Positions 44,540-55,743 of a stretch of DNA of 64,000 nt are shown one piece after another. A program made the translations under genes and the position numbers. The stretch is from Amoebophrya sp. A120 (taxonomy: Eukaryota > Sar > Dinophyceae > Syndiniales > Amoebophryaceae). The stretch spans positions 3,292,833-3,356,832 of the forward strand of contig CAJINV010000005.1 in NCBI GenBank assembly GCA_905178155.1, read 5' to 3'. The notes under the pieces were generated by a model, which saw only the letters and a list, made by a program, of their open reading frames with translations, was not told where the DNA came from and did no database searches. Position 1 is the stretch's first letter, and each line of letters begins with the position of its first letter.

Positions 44540-47500
44540 ATGGCTCCGCGCGATCTGTTCGCCCAGTTGCCGGAGGATGATATGCTGCTCGGCGGGGCCG
44601 ACTCCGACGCAGAGGGCTTTGATGCCGAAGACGAAGAAGACGACTTTTTAGAATTCAATGGCGCCGGCGGCGGTGAAGATCTTCATGACGGCTTAGGCTT
44701 TGCGGGGTTGTTCAACAACAACGCAAAGAGGAAGAAACCTAGTAGCGATGGTGTCGCATCAAGCACGAGAACTGGTACGAAGAAGATGAACACCAATTCC
44801 TTCTCATCTTCTTCGAAAAGAAAAAGGGACGAGGAGCAAGACGATGATCATGATTTATTCTCCGAAGAGTCGCAGCAGTCCTGTTTATCTTCGAGCGAGG
44901 AGGAAGGACTAGGACACGACGACGATGATGTCGCTCTTGCTAGAACTACGAGTGGTCCTCGTCGCAAAAGTACTAGACAACTGGGCAACTGGGACTACAT
45001 TTCTGGCGGCGTTCTGAAGGAGCAGCAAGACGCCGGCGACTCGCTGGCCGTGAAGATTAAAAGGCGGTTGGAGATGAAAGCAGCGGAAGAGTTGGAGGAG
45101 TTGATGCCGGCCGAGGAAAATGAAGAAGATGAAGAACCTGTACTAGATGATAAAACTCCTCGTGCGGAAACCGAAACAAGCTGCGACCACGCAGTCGAAG
45201 ATGACGGCCAGCCAGGAGAAGAACACGACAGCGGCGGCAAAACGTCTCGCGCACCTGCCACGAAGAAGAAGAGCACGACGGGCGGCGGCGCGGCAAAGGA
45301 GGCGTCAATAAATTGTCGTTCTTCATCGCAAGAGACAAAAGCAAAAAATGCACCTAGTACAACAACTGCGAGAAGAACTTCAGCTACGTGGTTGTCAACG
45401 CAAGACCAACAGCAGGCTCCAACGTCGACCTTGTTCGGCGACCTGGATCTGTCTCGCCCCTTTTTGAAGGCGCTGCAGGAAATGAAGTTCTACGAGGCAA
45501 CGGCCATCCAGCGGGACTGCATCCCGGCGGCGATCAAGGGGCACGACTTGCTCGCGACGGCAGAGACGGGGAGTGGGAAGACGGCGGCCTTTCTGCTGCC
45601 CACGCTGGAACGAATCTCAAGGTCGCCGCACGTGGCCTCAAGAAAGCGGGTTTTTGTGTCGAAGGAAAAGGGATACAAGGTATAGAATACATAGTACGAG
45701 ATTGCTGATTGCGATCATCATCATCATGAGAAATAAATGAGCTTATCATTTACACTATTAAAACAGTCGCTACAGCAGCCTTCATGCGACGTGGCACATA
45801 TCCCAATGAAGAAAGCTCCTCTACTGCGGGCTGTTGGCGCGCTCAAGTAGTAAATAAAAAAGCACGTACATACAATATTTCGGAACCGCGTTTATTTCAC
45901 CGAAAAATAAGATGAAAACAAGGTACGGAATAAAATGAATGAAACTAAATCAGATACAAACCGGTCGCGTTGCCACCAAGGCGTTGATTCTGTTGCCCAC
46001 CCGCGAATTGGCGACCCAGTGCTACAGCATGTTGCAAGGTATCGCGAAGTACTCGCTCGTGACCTCGTCCCTGATCGCCGGCGGCTTTTCGCAGCAGGAG
46101 CAGGCGACGAATTTGAAGCACCAGCCGGACATTCTGATCTGCACGCCGGGCATATCAAATGTAAAAATGTCTGGGTCTGGAAGATTCCGATATTTGTTAT
46201 GCAGTTTCTCCAAGCTCGACCAAGTCTGGAATGCAGGGCCTAGCATCACAGGATCTGCAGCCCCTTTGTGATGCCTGTTCTGCATGAGAAATGCCCCCTC
46301 AGCATGGAACTGCGTTTCTGCATGTGTTGCGTGTTCCTGTTCCGACCATGTGTCCTAGATCCTCTCCTCATGCGTCCTTCTCGATCTGCGCGCGCTCCAC
46401 ACACACTTCAATGATCACAGTAGTTAGACCTTAGTAGGGGCGAGAGATCCTTACATAATGTTTACTAACGTGAGGAGAAAACCTCCAAAAAAAACCTTCA
46501 CCTTTTTTTTTGTTAGCGCTAGCTTTACTACCCTTGTAGAATTTAGACGCCGCCCCATACATACCGCGTCGCCTTTGTCGCCCTTTGCTGGTTTTCCTTT
46601 TTTTTGTACGGCAGCTGCTTTTTTATTTTTTTGTGGCGGGCCGGAGATCCTTTTGCGTAGGGCCCCTAAAGTGGGCAAATGGATCATGAAGAAATACACT
46701 CATGAAATGGCGCGACCGGAAAGTGGAAAAGAAGACATAGGGGGGAAAAGTAGACGCATGAAAGAGAAGACGCGGGGGGCACAGAAGAAAAGGGGTGCGG
46801 GGCACAAAGAAAAAAAACAGAAGAGATGGGCGGGGGCATGGGCTAAAGAACAAAAAGACAAAAACTGCAAAGGTCTGGGAGTTTGCATGTCGCTAGGCCT
46901 AGGTTTATTGGCAAAGTGGTGACTGGGTTGCTAATTTAAAGACTGCGCTAAAGCAGCACCCCCCTTCCCCAAGGGGTCCCCCCAGGGCGGGCGCGATGGC
47001 GGCTCCGAGTAGGCGGAGCCCTGGGGCCCGATTCTTCGGAAACGCATGAAAAAGGTGCGCGGAGTAAGGTCGGCTAAAGTGCCTGAAAGGGGTACGCCTC
47101 GGGGTTGTCCGTCATCGTGATAGGATCATCGGGTATGATCAGTAGACCCCCTGTATATTTTTTTAGCGCGCAACCGGCCACAAGTGTAAGACTCTGATCA
47201 AGTTTGTAAGACTAACCCTTCAAGGCCACACCGAAGCTCCACCTTGCTCGCGGGCTTGGATGGTAAGGGGGTTCTGCCACACGTAGCGCCCACTGGTCGT
47301 AGTTACGCGTAAGCAATCGATAGCGGTTTTGCGGCTGCGGTCGGGTGGTAGTTAGGAAGTGGATCGGGTATCCACCTAGGGGTATCGGCAGAGGCTAAAT
47401 CTGTCCTAACGCCCAGGTATTGGCAGAGGCTAAATCTGTTCTAACGCCAACCCGCCAGGAGTTAAATGGTTACTACTACTACTAGCATGTCCAGAAATGA

Positions 47501-50034
47501 GCACCTTTTGCAAGTCACGCAACACAGATTTTTGTATGATGCGCAACATGCATCACAAGTTGCATCGTTCCAGACCCAGACATTTTTGCATTTGATAGGG
47601 CAGAATCTTGGACCACTTACTGAACACCCAATCCGTATGGAAGCGTCAGGTTTGAAATCCTCAAAGTTGAATAAATAATTTGTAATGCATAAAATGCGAA
47701 GATACAAAAAGTGACTCTATTGCAGAGGACCCAAGGGAGGCAGATTATAGTCCTGGCAAGGGTCAAAAGTTGGACTACTATCTAGCATGACAGAAGGCAG
47801 CTCTTTTGCCCTAAACCGCATGACAGACTCGCTTCCAGGACCGGGAAAATTTGCCATGCACCGACTACAAACTGCAGGCCTAACTGGCATCCATTTTATG
47901 CATGGCAAATTATTTTTTCAACTTTGTCGATTTCAAACCTGACACTCCCATAATCCGTGCACTTGGAAATGCTTGAAATCGTGGTTTTCGACGAGGCAGA
48001 TCGGCTGTTAGAGATGGGATTTCGGGACGAGTACAATTTCAACTTCATCGCAATCATGCTTTGTTTTTTCAGCATAGAAGTCGCGCGCGTGCCAGACTTT
48101 CACTGATTCGATTCGCACCTTCAAGCTAGTACAAAGTTACTGTTAAAGTTAGATAAAGTTAACGAAGGACGCCTTAGAAGTTGCACAGCGCTTCGTCGTG
48201 CATCATGATGAGAAAAGAAACACTACCAAGATGATACGACTTTTACGTGCGTCAGGAAGAAACATTGCCTACAATAACAATACCGATACCCCACAACTAA
48301 AAACTCGTCCAGGTGCAAGGAAGTGCTGCGTCGGTGTTCGCACGGGCGCCAGACGCTTCTTTTTTCCGCCACCTGGAACACATATGGATGTGTCAGGATT
48401 GAAACCGACAAAGCTGAAATAACTTGCAATGCATAAAATGGATGAAAGTTGTGACCTAGTTTCCCAGTGGCGCATGACAAATTTGGGTAGAGCCGAAATC
48501 CAGTGCGTCATGCTGTTTGGGTAAGGAAGACGCCTGCTGTCTTGCTATTTTAGTAGCTCAGTCTCTACCCCTCAACAGGCTTACAATCTGCCTCACTTGC
48601 CTACTCTGCAAGACAGCCACTTTGTGGGCTGCATTTGTCTTGGTATTTTAGGTGCATTTTATGCATGACAAACTATTTCAACTTTGACGATTTCAAACCT
48701 GGCGCTTCCATAACACAGACGTCCAGGATCTCGCCTCCGTGGCGCTGAACAAGCCGCTTCGCATCGAGGCGAGCCAGACCAACAAGGTCGCCCGCACGCT
48801 GCAGCAGGAGTTTGTCGCGGTGCCGGAGGAGTCGAAGCGGGAGGCGACGTTGCTGCACCTGTGTAAAAACACGTATAAGAACAAGGGCGTGATCATTTTT
48901 TTCCAGACGAAGAAGCAGTGCCACCGCATGGCGATTTTGTTCGGGTTGATGAAGCTCAACTTCGCGGAACTCCACGGGAATCTGTCGCAGACGGAACGGT
49001 GTGAGAACGTGTCGAGGTTTCAAAACAACGAAATCTCCTATTTACTCGCGACCGACCTCGCGGCTCGGGGTTTGGATTTGCGGAACGTCGAGTGCGTGAT
49101 AAATTTCGAGGTGCCCAACGAGGACGCGAAGTACATACACCGGTGCGGACGAACCGCGCGCATGGGCCGGACCGGGCAGTTATGCAAGAAAAAAACTGTG
49201 TAAGTGTAACTCTGTAATGCGGAACATGCAAGAGAGTTATGCCTGTCATGCCAGACAGCCACGAAGTCCTCTTTCCAGGTGTGTATTCCCTTACAAGCCA
49301 CGCATGACAGGTTTGTCATGTAGAGCAAATCTGTGATGCTGTCAGCCAAACAAAGAAAGTTACACTAACACAGTTTTTTTCTTGGATAGCAGTCCGTCAC
49401 GTTGCACTGCGGTCAGGAGGAGTACAGACGAGTGAAGAAGTTGGCGAAATTGTGCGCGAAAAAGGTCAACAGCAGTTCATCCACTGGGGAGGGAGTGGAC
49501 GACAAGAATTGTGACGCTTCATCTTCTCCTGCGTCGGTTGTAACCAAGCGCAGCATCGACGAGTCCGCTTTGGACAAATTGGAATGGCAGATCAACCGGT
49601 TTCAACAGGACGTCGTCGAGGTGCTCGAAGAAGAGAAAACGGAGCGGGAGTTGCGACTCGCCTCCGTGGAGTTGAGCAAGGCCGAGAACCTCGAGAAACA
49701 CAAAGACGAGATCGCGGCCCGGCCGAAAAAGGTGTGGCGGCTGACCAACAACGAGAAGCAGAAGCAGCGGGAGAACGAGAAGGAGATAAGAATGGCCCTG
49801 GAAAAGGACTCGAAGAAGGAATCGCGAAAGCAAAAGCGGATGCGGATGGACAAGGAAATGATGCAGAAGCAGAACGTCGCGAAACAAAAAATCGCGAAAC
49901 GAAAAACGACCAGAGCAGCTGCTGCGAATGGAGGTTCTGGTGCCACCTCTGGTGGTGCCTCGGGGATGATAGGAGGAAACAAGAAGAAACCCGTTGCGAA
50001 GGGGAAAGGAGGAAAGAAAAATTCGCGGAAGTGA
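44540..50034 (+). CDS. DRS1: DEAD-box ATP-dependent RNA helicase, DRS1/DDX27 type
   Basis: Seven exons: 44540-45679, 45954-46152, 47603-47635, 47958-48030, 48313-48382, 48718-49180, 49394-50034; 2,619 nt in one frame, 872 residues. Residues 1-290 are acidic and disordered. The core shows a Q-motif region (PFLKALQEMKFYEATAIQRD), Walker A AETGSGKT (about 341), PTRELA (395), TPGR (443), DEAD (468), SAT (499), and HRCGRTARMGR near the end of exon 6. The C-terminus is lysine-rich and coiled (KQKRMRMDKEMMQKQN...), as in DRS1/DDX27. In yeast and animals this nucleolar helicase remodels pre-60S ribosomes. Two introns are plain GT-AG (45680-45953, 48031-48312); four are introners, three of them falling within or right beside conserved motifs. 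Orthology at subfamily level rests on the DEAD context and tail, so another nucleolar DEAD-box helicase is possible. Confidence 0.9.
46153..47597 (+). mobile_element. Introner element, family A, split by a nested insertion
   Basis: Starts TATCAAATGTAAAAATGTCT and ends ACATTTTTGCATTTGATA; perfect flanks GGGCA (46148-46152, 47598-47602). The element is inverted relative to the copy at 61375 and aligns with it on both sides of a 1.18-kb insert. Removal restores the helicase motif TPGR followed by ILDHLLNTQ. Confidence 0.9.
46307..47489. mobile_element. Insertion nested in the helicase introner
   Basis: AGCATG occurs at both edges (46301-46306 and 47484-47489), consistent with a 6-bp target duplication, and the host introner reads through if the insert is removed. 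Its middle is GC-rich near 46960-47040 (AAGGGGTCCCCCCAGGGCGG). The longest frame (46458-46922) is basic and low complexity, with no transposase motif. I see no clear terminal inverted repeat. Confidence 0.7.
47636..47952 (+). mobile_element. Introner element, family E, helicase, between motifs TPGR and DEAD
   Basis: Starts TATGGAAGCGTCAGGTTTG and ends CAAACCTGACACTCCCATA. Perfect flanks ATCCG (47631-47635, 47953-47957). No AG closes the precisely removed unit, yet exact removal gives NTQSVHLEMLEIVVFDEAD with normal helicase spacing. Confidence 0.95.
48383..48712 (+). mobile_element. Introner element, family E, helicase, after the SAT motif
   Basis: Starts TATGGATGTGTCAGGATTG and ends CAAACCTGGCGCTTCCATA. 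Perfect flanks ACACA (48378-48382, 48713-48717). Exact removal gives TLLFSATWNTDVQDLASVAL; no AG is available at the right position. Confidence 0.95.
49181..49388 (+). mobile_element. Introner element, family G, helicase, after motif VI
   Basis: Starts TATGCAAGAAAAAAACTGTG and ends CACAGTTTTTTTCTTGGATA. Perfect flanks GCAGT (49176-49180, 49389-49393). Exact removal gives GRTGQSVTLHCGQEE, matching the RxGRSVT pattern of DRS1-type helicases. Confidence 0.95.
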
Positions 50035-50683
50035 TTTTTAGGCGGGACCCCGGGGAATTATAGATCGTGCTCGTGTGCAGCTTGGTTGTTGCATTTGCGG
50101 ACAAACAAGCTTCAACTTGTAGCTCTAGGAGCAGAACAAGCACAATGCGCTTCGGCAAGAAAAAGCGGAAACTTAGAGCTCGCGCCTGCGTTTTATTGTG
50201 TGCTGATGTGCATCAACTATCACTATGTAAAGGAAATCATGAGTGGTCTGCTTTCGACACATACAAAAGTGTTCGGCATCGAGGCTCGCCTTCGACGTAT
50301 CTACGTACGAGGTGATGTTCATCTTTATGGTCTTATTTTGCCGTGTGACAATAATGTCCCAAAGGTCCACGTTCATCTGTCTGTTGCTGTATTCGAGAGA
50401 TGGAGCGTCAACAAGAGTGTGTGGCCACAGAATCCGTAGTAGTTCTTCAGTGCTGTCACGGACAAGTATATGTATAACGGTGGGAGTACGCGCTTCGGAC
50501 GCGGCCCGTCCCGTTGTGCGGCATAATTTGATTTGCACCAACATTTGATGACAAGAAAACTGTCTTGGAACTGAGAAAAACAGTAAGTAACAACTACTTT
50601 CGTGGTCTCTTCGAGTACTAATTTCTTCACACAAGAACAACGCTTCCTCACCGGAAAGAACAAAGCTACCAGACCACATCAAG
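50035..50683. other. Intergenic region
   Basis: Only short unsupported frames occur here, including one at 50086-50439. I see no RNA gene or repeat. Confidence 0.5.
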
Positions 50684-53600
50684 ATGGGCCGCGTTTCGAC
50701 GTTTTTTCCATCAAACCGTTCTCTCGCGTTGGCGACAGCCGTGGGTGCGGTCTCCCATCTGGTGGACCTTGTCCACTCGGTGGACGCAGCCTCCCCCCTG
50801 CGGACCCACGAGAACCAGAAGTTTTGGGACAAGCTGAGAGAGGGCACAGAAAACACCAGCAATGGAGGTGGTGCAACCGAACAAGAGGAGAAAATGGCGC
50901 AGCGGGAGAGGTTGTTTGACCGGGCGCTAGAGCTAGCGACGGCGCGCTCGTCGGGAAGTAGCTCCTCTTCTGCAGCTGGCAGTGGGAAAATTTTACCAGC
51001 AGAAGACGAAGAACGTGAATACGCAGCGGTGGTGGAAATAAAGTCAGCGAAAGATCAGGTTGAGAGCAGTCAAAGAACGTCGTCTCCAAGCACGACTACG
51101 GCCAACGAGAAAGACCAGGACAAGGACAGCGAGAACGGCACTATGAACCTGCAGACCACCGACCCCGAGATTGCGAAGTTGCTTCTGCAGGCCTCGTGTC
51201 AAATGTAAAAATGTCTAGGACTGGAAGAGTCATGCTGTTTTTGCATGACACAGAAGGTCTGGCATGGAAGCTCTAGCATCACAGGTTCCGAGAAGCTTCC
51301 GCAATGCCGAATCCGCATGACAAATCCCCCTTTTTGGTGACAGAAAGCGGGCAGCTTTTGCTACCTATGCATGAGAGATCTTTCTGTGTTCTGAAATGCG
51401 CATCACAAGTTTGTACTCTTCCAGACCCAGACATATTTGCAATGCATACCTCGGAACAGCTGCGCACCGCGTCCCACATCGTGTACCAACACGTGAATCA
51501 CGTGGCACTCGCGGCGAAAAAGCAGAAAAACAACCTCCCCGTCCACGAGGAGTTGAGGCTCCGGATCATGAGGGCCAAATGTCGGAAAAAAGACTACAAA
51601 AATTTGCAAACTTCTTTTTTTCCCATGGCGAGGAACGCCACACACCGTGGCGCGTTGTGCTCCCTGGCTTCAAGTCATGCGTGGGCTATTTTTCCAGTTT
51701 GCTTCGCGATTCACTTCATATTTTAAGCGCTTTGCTGAAGTTCGCGGGCTTCCTCTCATCCCGATTGGAGGTTGTGTGGTGGGCGCAGTTAGTTTTCTAT
51801 TCCGTTTGCCGGATCGACAACACCATCGACCCTGTGATCATATACAAGGCGCTTTCCGGTTTTTCCGGTTTGCCTTGTTGCTCCTTTTAAATTTACCAAA
51901 AAAAGTTCCCAACTTCATACCCTTTCAAAAAGTTTCCGTAAACACGAGCGGAGTCGGAAAGATTTTGCGAATGTTTCCGAGAGTTTTCGTTCTCTTTTTT
52001 TTCTCTTTTCATTTTTTTTCGCGAAAATCGATTTTTGTCATTTTTTGAATTTGGGTCTTTTTGCTCCATCGAACGCGTCATAGCATGCGTGTTCGAAGTA
52101 GGCGGCTTCAAAACCGCGTGGGCTTCTCGTTTCTTTCTCGCCTAGTAAAGTTTTCTTGTGGGTTTTTGCAATGTTTCTGCAATGACACAAGACCACACCT
52201 GGGCGGGACGTTTCCTTTTCGCTTTGCCATGCGCTTTCTTCCAAGTTGTTTTTTTGGCCGCTCTCCTATTGGGTGGCGGCCTTGTAAATATTTCGGTCTT
52301 TTTTCCAAGGCAGTCATAATCAGGCCTCGGCGCTTCAAGAGGAGTCCGATTGGATTTTGGATTCCAAAGCATACCATCCGGCCCCCTGGCGTTAACTGAA
52401 AGCAAGAAAACCAGAACGACCCACCTTGTTCGCATCTCAACACCACGGCCAAACGGCTCGCCTTGTCCCCACCTAGATTCGCCGTTCGCTGAAAGCGAGA
52501 AAACCAGAACGACCCGCCTGGTTCGCATCTCAGTCCATCGGCATCATTGCGAAAGCGGTCGGGGCATGCCTGGTATGCTGGGGAAAAATAAAAACAAAGA
52601 GAAAGAAAGCCAAACGGCCCGCCTCTTCCCCCTCTAAAACCACCGGCGTGCCGCCGCGGCCTCGTTGCCATGCTGCTGCCTCACGCGTTTGCGCGTTGGG
52701 CGCCTACGTAATCCGCCCGGGGCTGGCGCGTGTACACGCAGCCCCGATGGTGTGGGGCGCACGCCTTTTGTGGTGTGCATGCCCAGCATCACAGCCATAC
52801 GGCTCGCCTTTTCCCCACCTAAGTCCCCCGCTCGCTGAAAGCGAGAAAACCAGAACGACCCGCCTGCTCTCGTCTATCTGCGCCCAGTCCCTTCCTGTTT
52901 CTATCTCGGTCGTGCCGGTTGCTTTTCTTGATAGTTTACGACTTGCGTCCTCTCTGTTTCTTAAGTTACAGCAGCGCCTTTGTTTCTAAAGTTATGATCG
53001 TGCTAGACTGTTACTAAAGTTATGGTCTACGACCATGGCAGCGACTTGCTCTCTGCGATCTACTTGCTCGTCGACCGCGATGGCAAAGGCGGCAGAGTCC
53101 AACGCGATCGCTTTCCAGGCAGTCATAATCAGATCGATTTCGGTCTTTTTTCCACGCGATCGATTTCGGTCTTTTTTCCAAGGCAGTCATAATCAGGCCT
53201 CGGCGCTTCAAGAGGAGTCCGACTGGATATTGGATTCCAAAGCAAAACTGCTGGATTACGAGGACGAAGTCACCCTGAAGAAGGACAAAACGGCCCGGAT
53301 CCATATGAGAGTGGTGTACAACTCGAACTCTCCCTCTACCTCATTTGTGTTATGCAAAATAAAAATATAAATACTATTACTAAGTTATTCTATTCACCCG
53401 ACAGCGACACCTTGTTCGTCAGCACTCCTTGCATCGACAAATTTTGGAACCTCGAATTATAGGACTACAATCCGCATGCGCATGCAGATTTGTCATGTGG
53501 AAGCCCCTTATTTATATTTCCTGCTGTTGCTTCTGCTTGTGTTGCTGCTCAGGCCCTTCAAATGAGGGGCAGCAGGGGGAGGTCTGCACACTCATAACCC

Positions 53601-54781
53601 ACCAACTGGAACCATTAATGGAACCCGAAGTGGCCACCATGGGAGACGTTCTGACAAACTGCAGGAAGGGACGGGAAGCAGCGGGGGATGTGATTAAGTA
53701 ATAGTTTTTGTTGATGATGTGTTGTTGTCATGCGTAGGGAATTTTAATGAATCGTTATCGTACTTGATTCGTCCTCCGCCTTCCTGATGAAAGTATCTTC
53801 TTCATGCTGCCTGTCAGGGTAGTGGCAGGAGGAGCATCCATGCGATTCTATTTCTAGCAAGAAACTGTAAGACCGATCTAAATCATACAGCCCCAAGTAG
53901 ATACAAAAATAAACCCACCAGGCGCGACCTGTACCACCCGCGGGCCGACAAGGTCCGCGTGAGTAAGGAGGTGAAGGAGGTGGCGAGAGAGCTGCAGGAC
54001 GTCGCTGGGGAGATCCGCATATCCTGTGCAAAAGTATCGTAGTCGTACTCGTATAAATGCATTACAAATTTCCTCAGCATGAGAGATAAAATTTGTAATG
54101 CTGATTTACCTTGAGAGAAAGATTTGTAATGCATGATTGCAATACCAATAGAATACGAGTGCGATGCTTTTGGACAGGATACCGCAGCGAATACATGAAG
54201 ATGATCATGGGCTTTGCTAACGCGATATCAAATGCAAAAGTGTCTGGGTCAGGAAGAATGCAAGATCTGTCATGCATATTTCTCATGACCCATGATGCCT
54301 GTAATGCATGGCCTAGCATCGCAGACTTTTAGAGGGCTTCCAGATGCACCTTCCGCATGAGAAAACCCTGTCCGTGTAGCGCAAATTGTGCCCCTCTTGC
54401 TGGTCATGCAATACAAATTTTTGTCGAGTCCAAAAACAGCATGACAAGTTGCAATCTTCCAGACCCAGATATTTTTGCAGTTGATACGCGATCGTGGAAA
54501 ATTTTTCGGAGAACAAACCGGCGCATCATTCCGCGGGCGGGATGAAAAACAATCTGGTAGAGCTACAGGTGAAGGAGAAGGAAAAAAGTTTGGCGAAAAC
54601 GGATCCGGGTATTAACATTAAGGCGGGTGATCAAACGATCTCAACATCATCCGCAACCACGTCGAGTAGTAGTACACGGATCATTTCAAGGAAGACAAAC
54701 AGCAGGGCCGCGGCGGGCTCAAGAACAAGGTCGTCGGAGACTTCGGAGGAGAAAACTTTGCCAGATGTGTATGCTTTTTGA
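50684..54781 (+). CDS. Multi-exon gene of unknown function (exon chain partly uncertain)
   Basis: Exon 1 (50684-51196) encodes MGRVSTFFPSNRSLALATAV..., possibly a signal or anchor, then a helical stretch and an S/E/K-rich part. Across an introner the frame continues from 51454 (EQLRTASHIVYQHVNHVALAAKKQ) to about 51600. A long uncertain intron with repeats follows. Later exons near 53211-53310 (SDWILDSKAKLLDYEDEV), 53402-53457 and 53555-53700 fit loosely. The last part is well supported: about 53933-54019 (HPRADKVRVSKEVKEVAREL), 54187-54225 and 54492-54781, joined across two introners with perfect target duplications, stop TGA 54779. The product is mostly charged, alpha-helical and probably coiled-coil. 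The middle may belong to a second gene. I do not recognise a family. Confidence 0.5.
51197..51448 (+). mobile_element. Introner element, family A, unknown gene intron 1
   Basis: Starts TGTCAAATGTAAAAATGTCT (first TAT changed to TGT) and ends GACATATTTGCAATGCATA. Perfect flanks CCTCG (51192-51196, 51449-51453). Removal gives LLLQASEQLRTAS in frame; no AG closes the unit. Confidence 0.9.
51600..53210. repeat. Repeat-rich putative long intron
   Basis: A unit CTGAAAGCGAGAAAACCAGA plus ACGACCC occurs at about 52398, 52490 and 52836. An 81-bp segment beginning TTTCGGTCTTTTTTCCAAGG is duplicated at 52291-52371 and 53164-53244 with about two mismatches; the second copy runs into a coding exon. The region is T-rich before 52100 and GC-rich around 52640-52800. 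No gene is visible in it. Confidence 0.6.
54020..54181 (+). mobile_element. Introner element, family C, unknown gene
   Basis: Starts TATCCTGTGCAAAAGTATCG and ends CGATGCTTTTGGACAGGATA. Perfect flanks CCGCA (54015-54019, 54182-54186). Removal gives VAGEIRSEYMKMIMGFANA. Confidence 0.95.
54226..54486 (+). mobile_element. Introner element, family A, unknown gene
   Basis: Starts TATCAAATGCAAAAGTGTCT and ends GATATTTTTGCAGTTGATA. Perfect flanks CGCGA (54221-54225, 54487-54491). Removal gives GFANAIVENFSENKPA; no AG at the end. Confidence 0.95.
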
Positions 54782-55743
54782 GATCGATCGAGTCTCCTCG
54801 ACCATGTGGTTTTTATATTGATCGGTGATTCTTATTTCGCGTTCACACAACAACGTACGACTACGATTAACAATTCCCTTACAAAAACATCAACCTCGAG
54901 AATACAGAAAGTTACTTGCACAGATATCTAAAGGGTGTTGAGAGCTCTTTCTTGCTCACTTCACCACACGATCTACATCAAACACAATTTCACGACCAAT
55001 GAGCTCCATGCACTCGAAAGAGGCTGCTGCATGGGCAGCTCCATATCAACATAGAGATAGACGAGGACGAACTGAAGATGGAGCGAAAAATAACGTCAAA
55101 ACGACCATCAAAACGCGTAGCAGGATGGATGCTGCTCCTGTTAGAAGTGATGATAACACAGTTTGTGGTCAACGTTCCGCGCTCCGTGTTGGGTACAACT
55201 GCTTTTCGAGGCCAGTACCACTGTTGCGACGACCACAACCAGTGGCATTTTTGAGTGCTTGTTCGTTGTTTCATCTCGGGATAAACTTGAAGCCGTCGGC
55301 GCGTTAATTGGTTTATTCCAGGTCAGCATCAGAAAAAGAACTGGAAAAGCATATAGCATTAGCATATTGCAAGAAATAGCAAGATGGATCTTCACCTTTA
55401 CTGAGAAGCTTCTCAAATAGGTATAGGACTAAGTAGTATCACAATTTCACTGTGTTTTTCCAACTCACTTCGCATCTTCGGTGCAGTGACATGTTCATCT
55501 TGATCGGCTCTCAAACAAAAAAAACGTGTGACTATACTGAAAAAAATACTAGAAGTTCTCACTTTTGGTTTTGCCGCTGTGAAATTCGCATGAATCCCCA
55601 TGCATATATAAAGATGAATAAAATTCGCCACTGAGCCACCGTCGTATTATTTATTTTCCCACTCAGATATTAGTCTGTCATATGTGATAAGGAGTTGTTT
55701 TTTCCAGCACTTGTATGCACAAATCCGATACAAAATTTTCAAG
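54782..55743. other. Intergenic region
   Basis: Short frames at 54999-55307 and 55163-55420 have no support. I see nothing else. Confidence 0.5.

Noticed and set aside
46458-46922. 154-codon frame in the nested insertion as a transposase
   Set aside because: Basic low-complexity sequence with phenylalanine runs and no catalytic motif.
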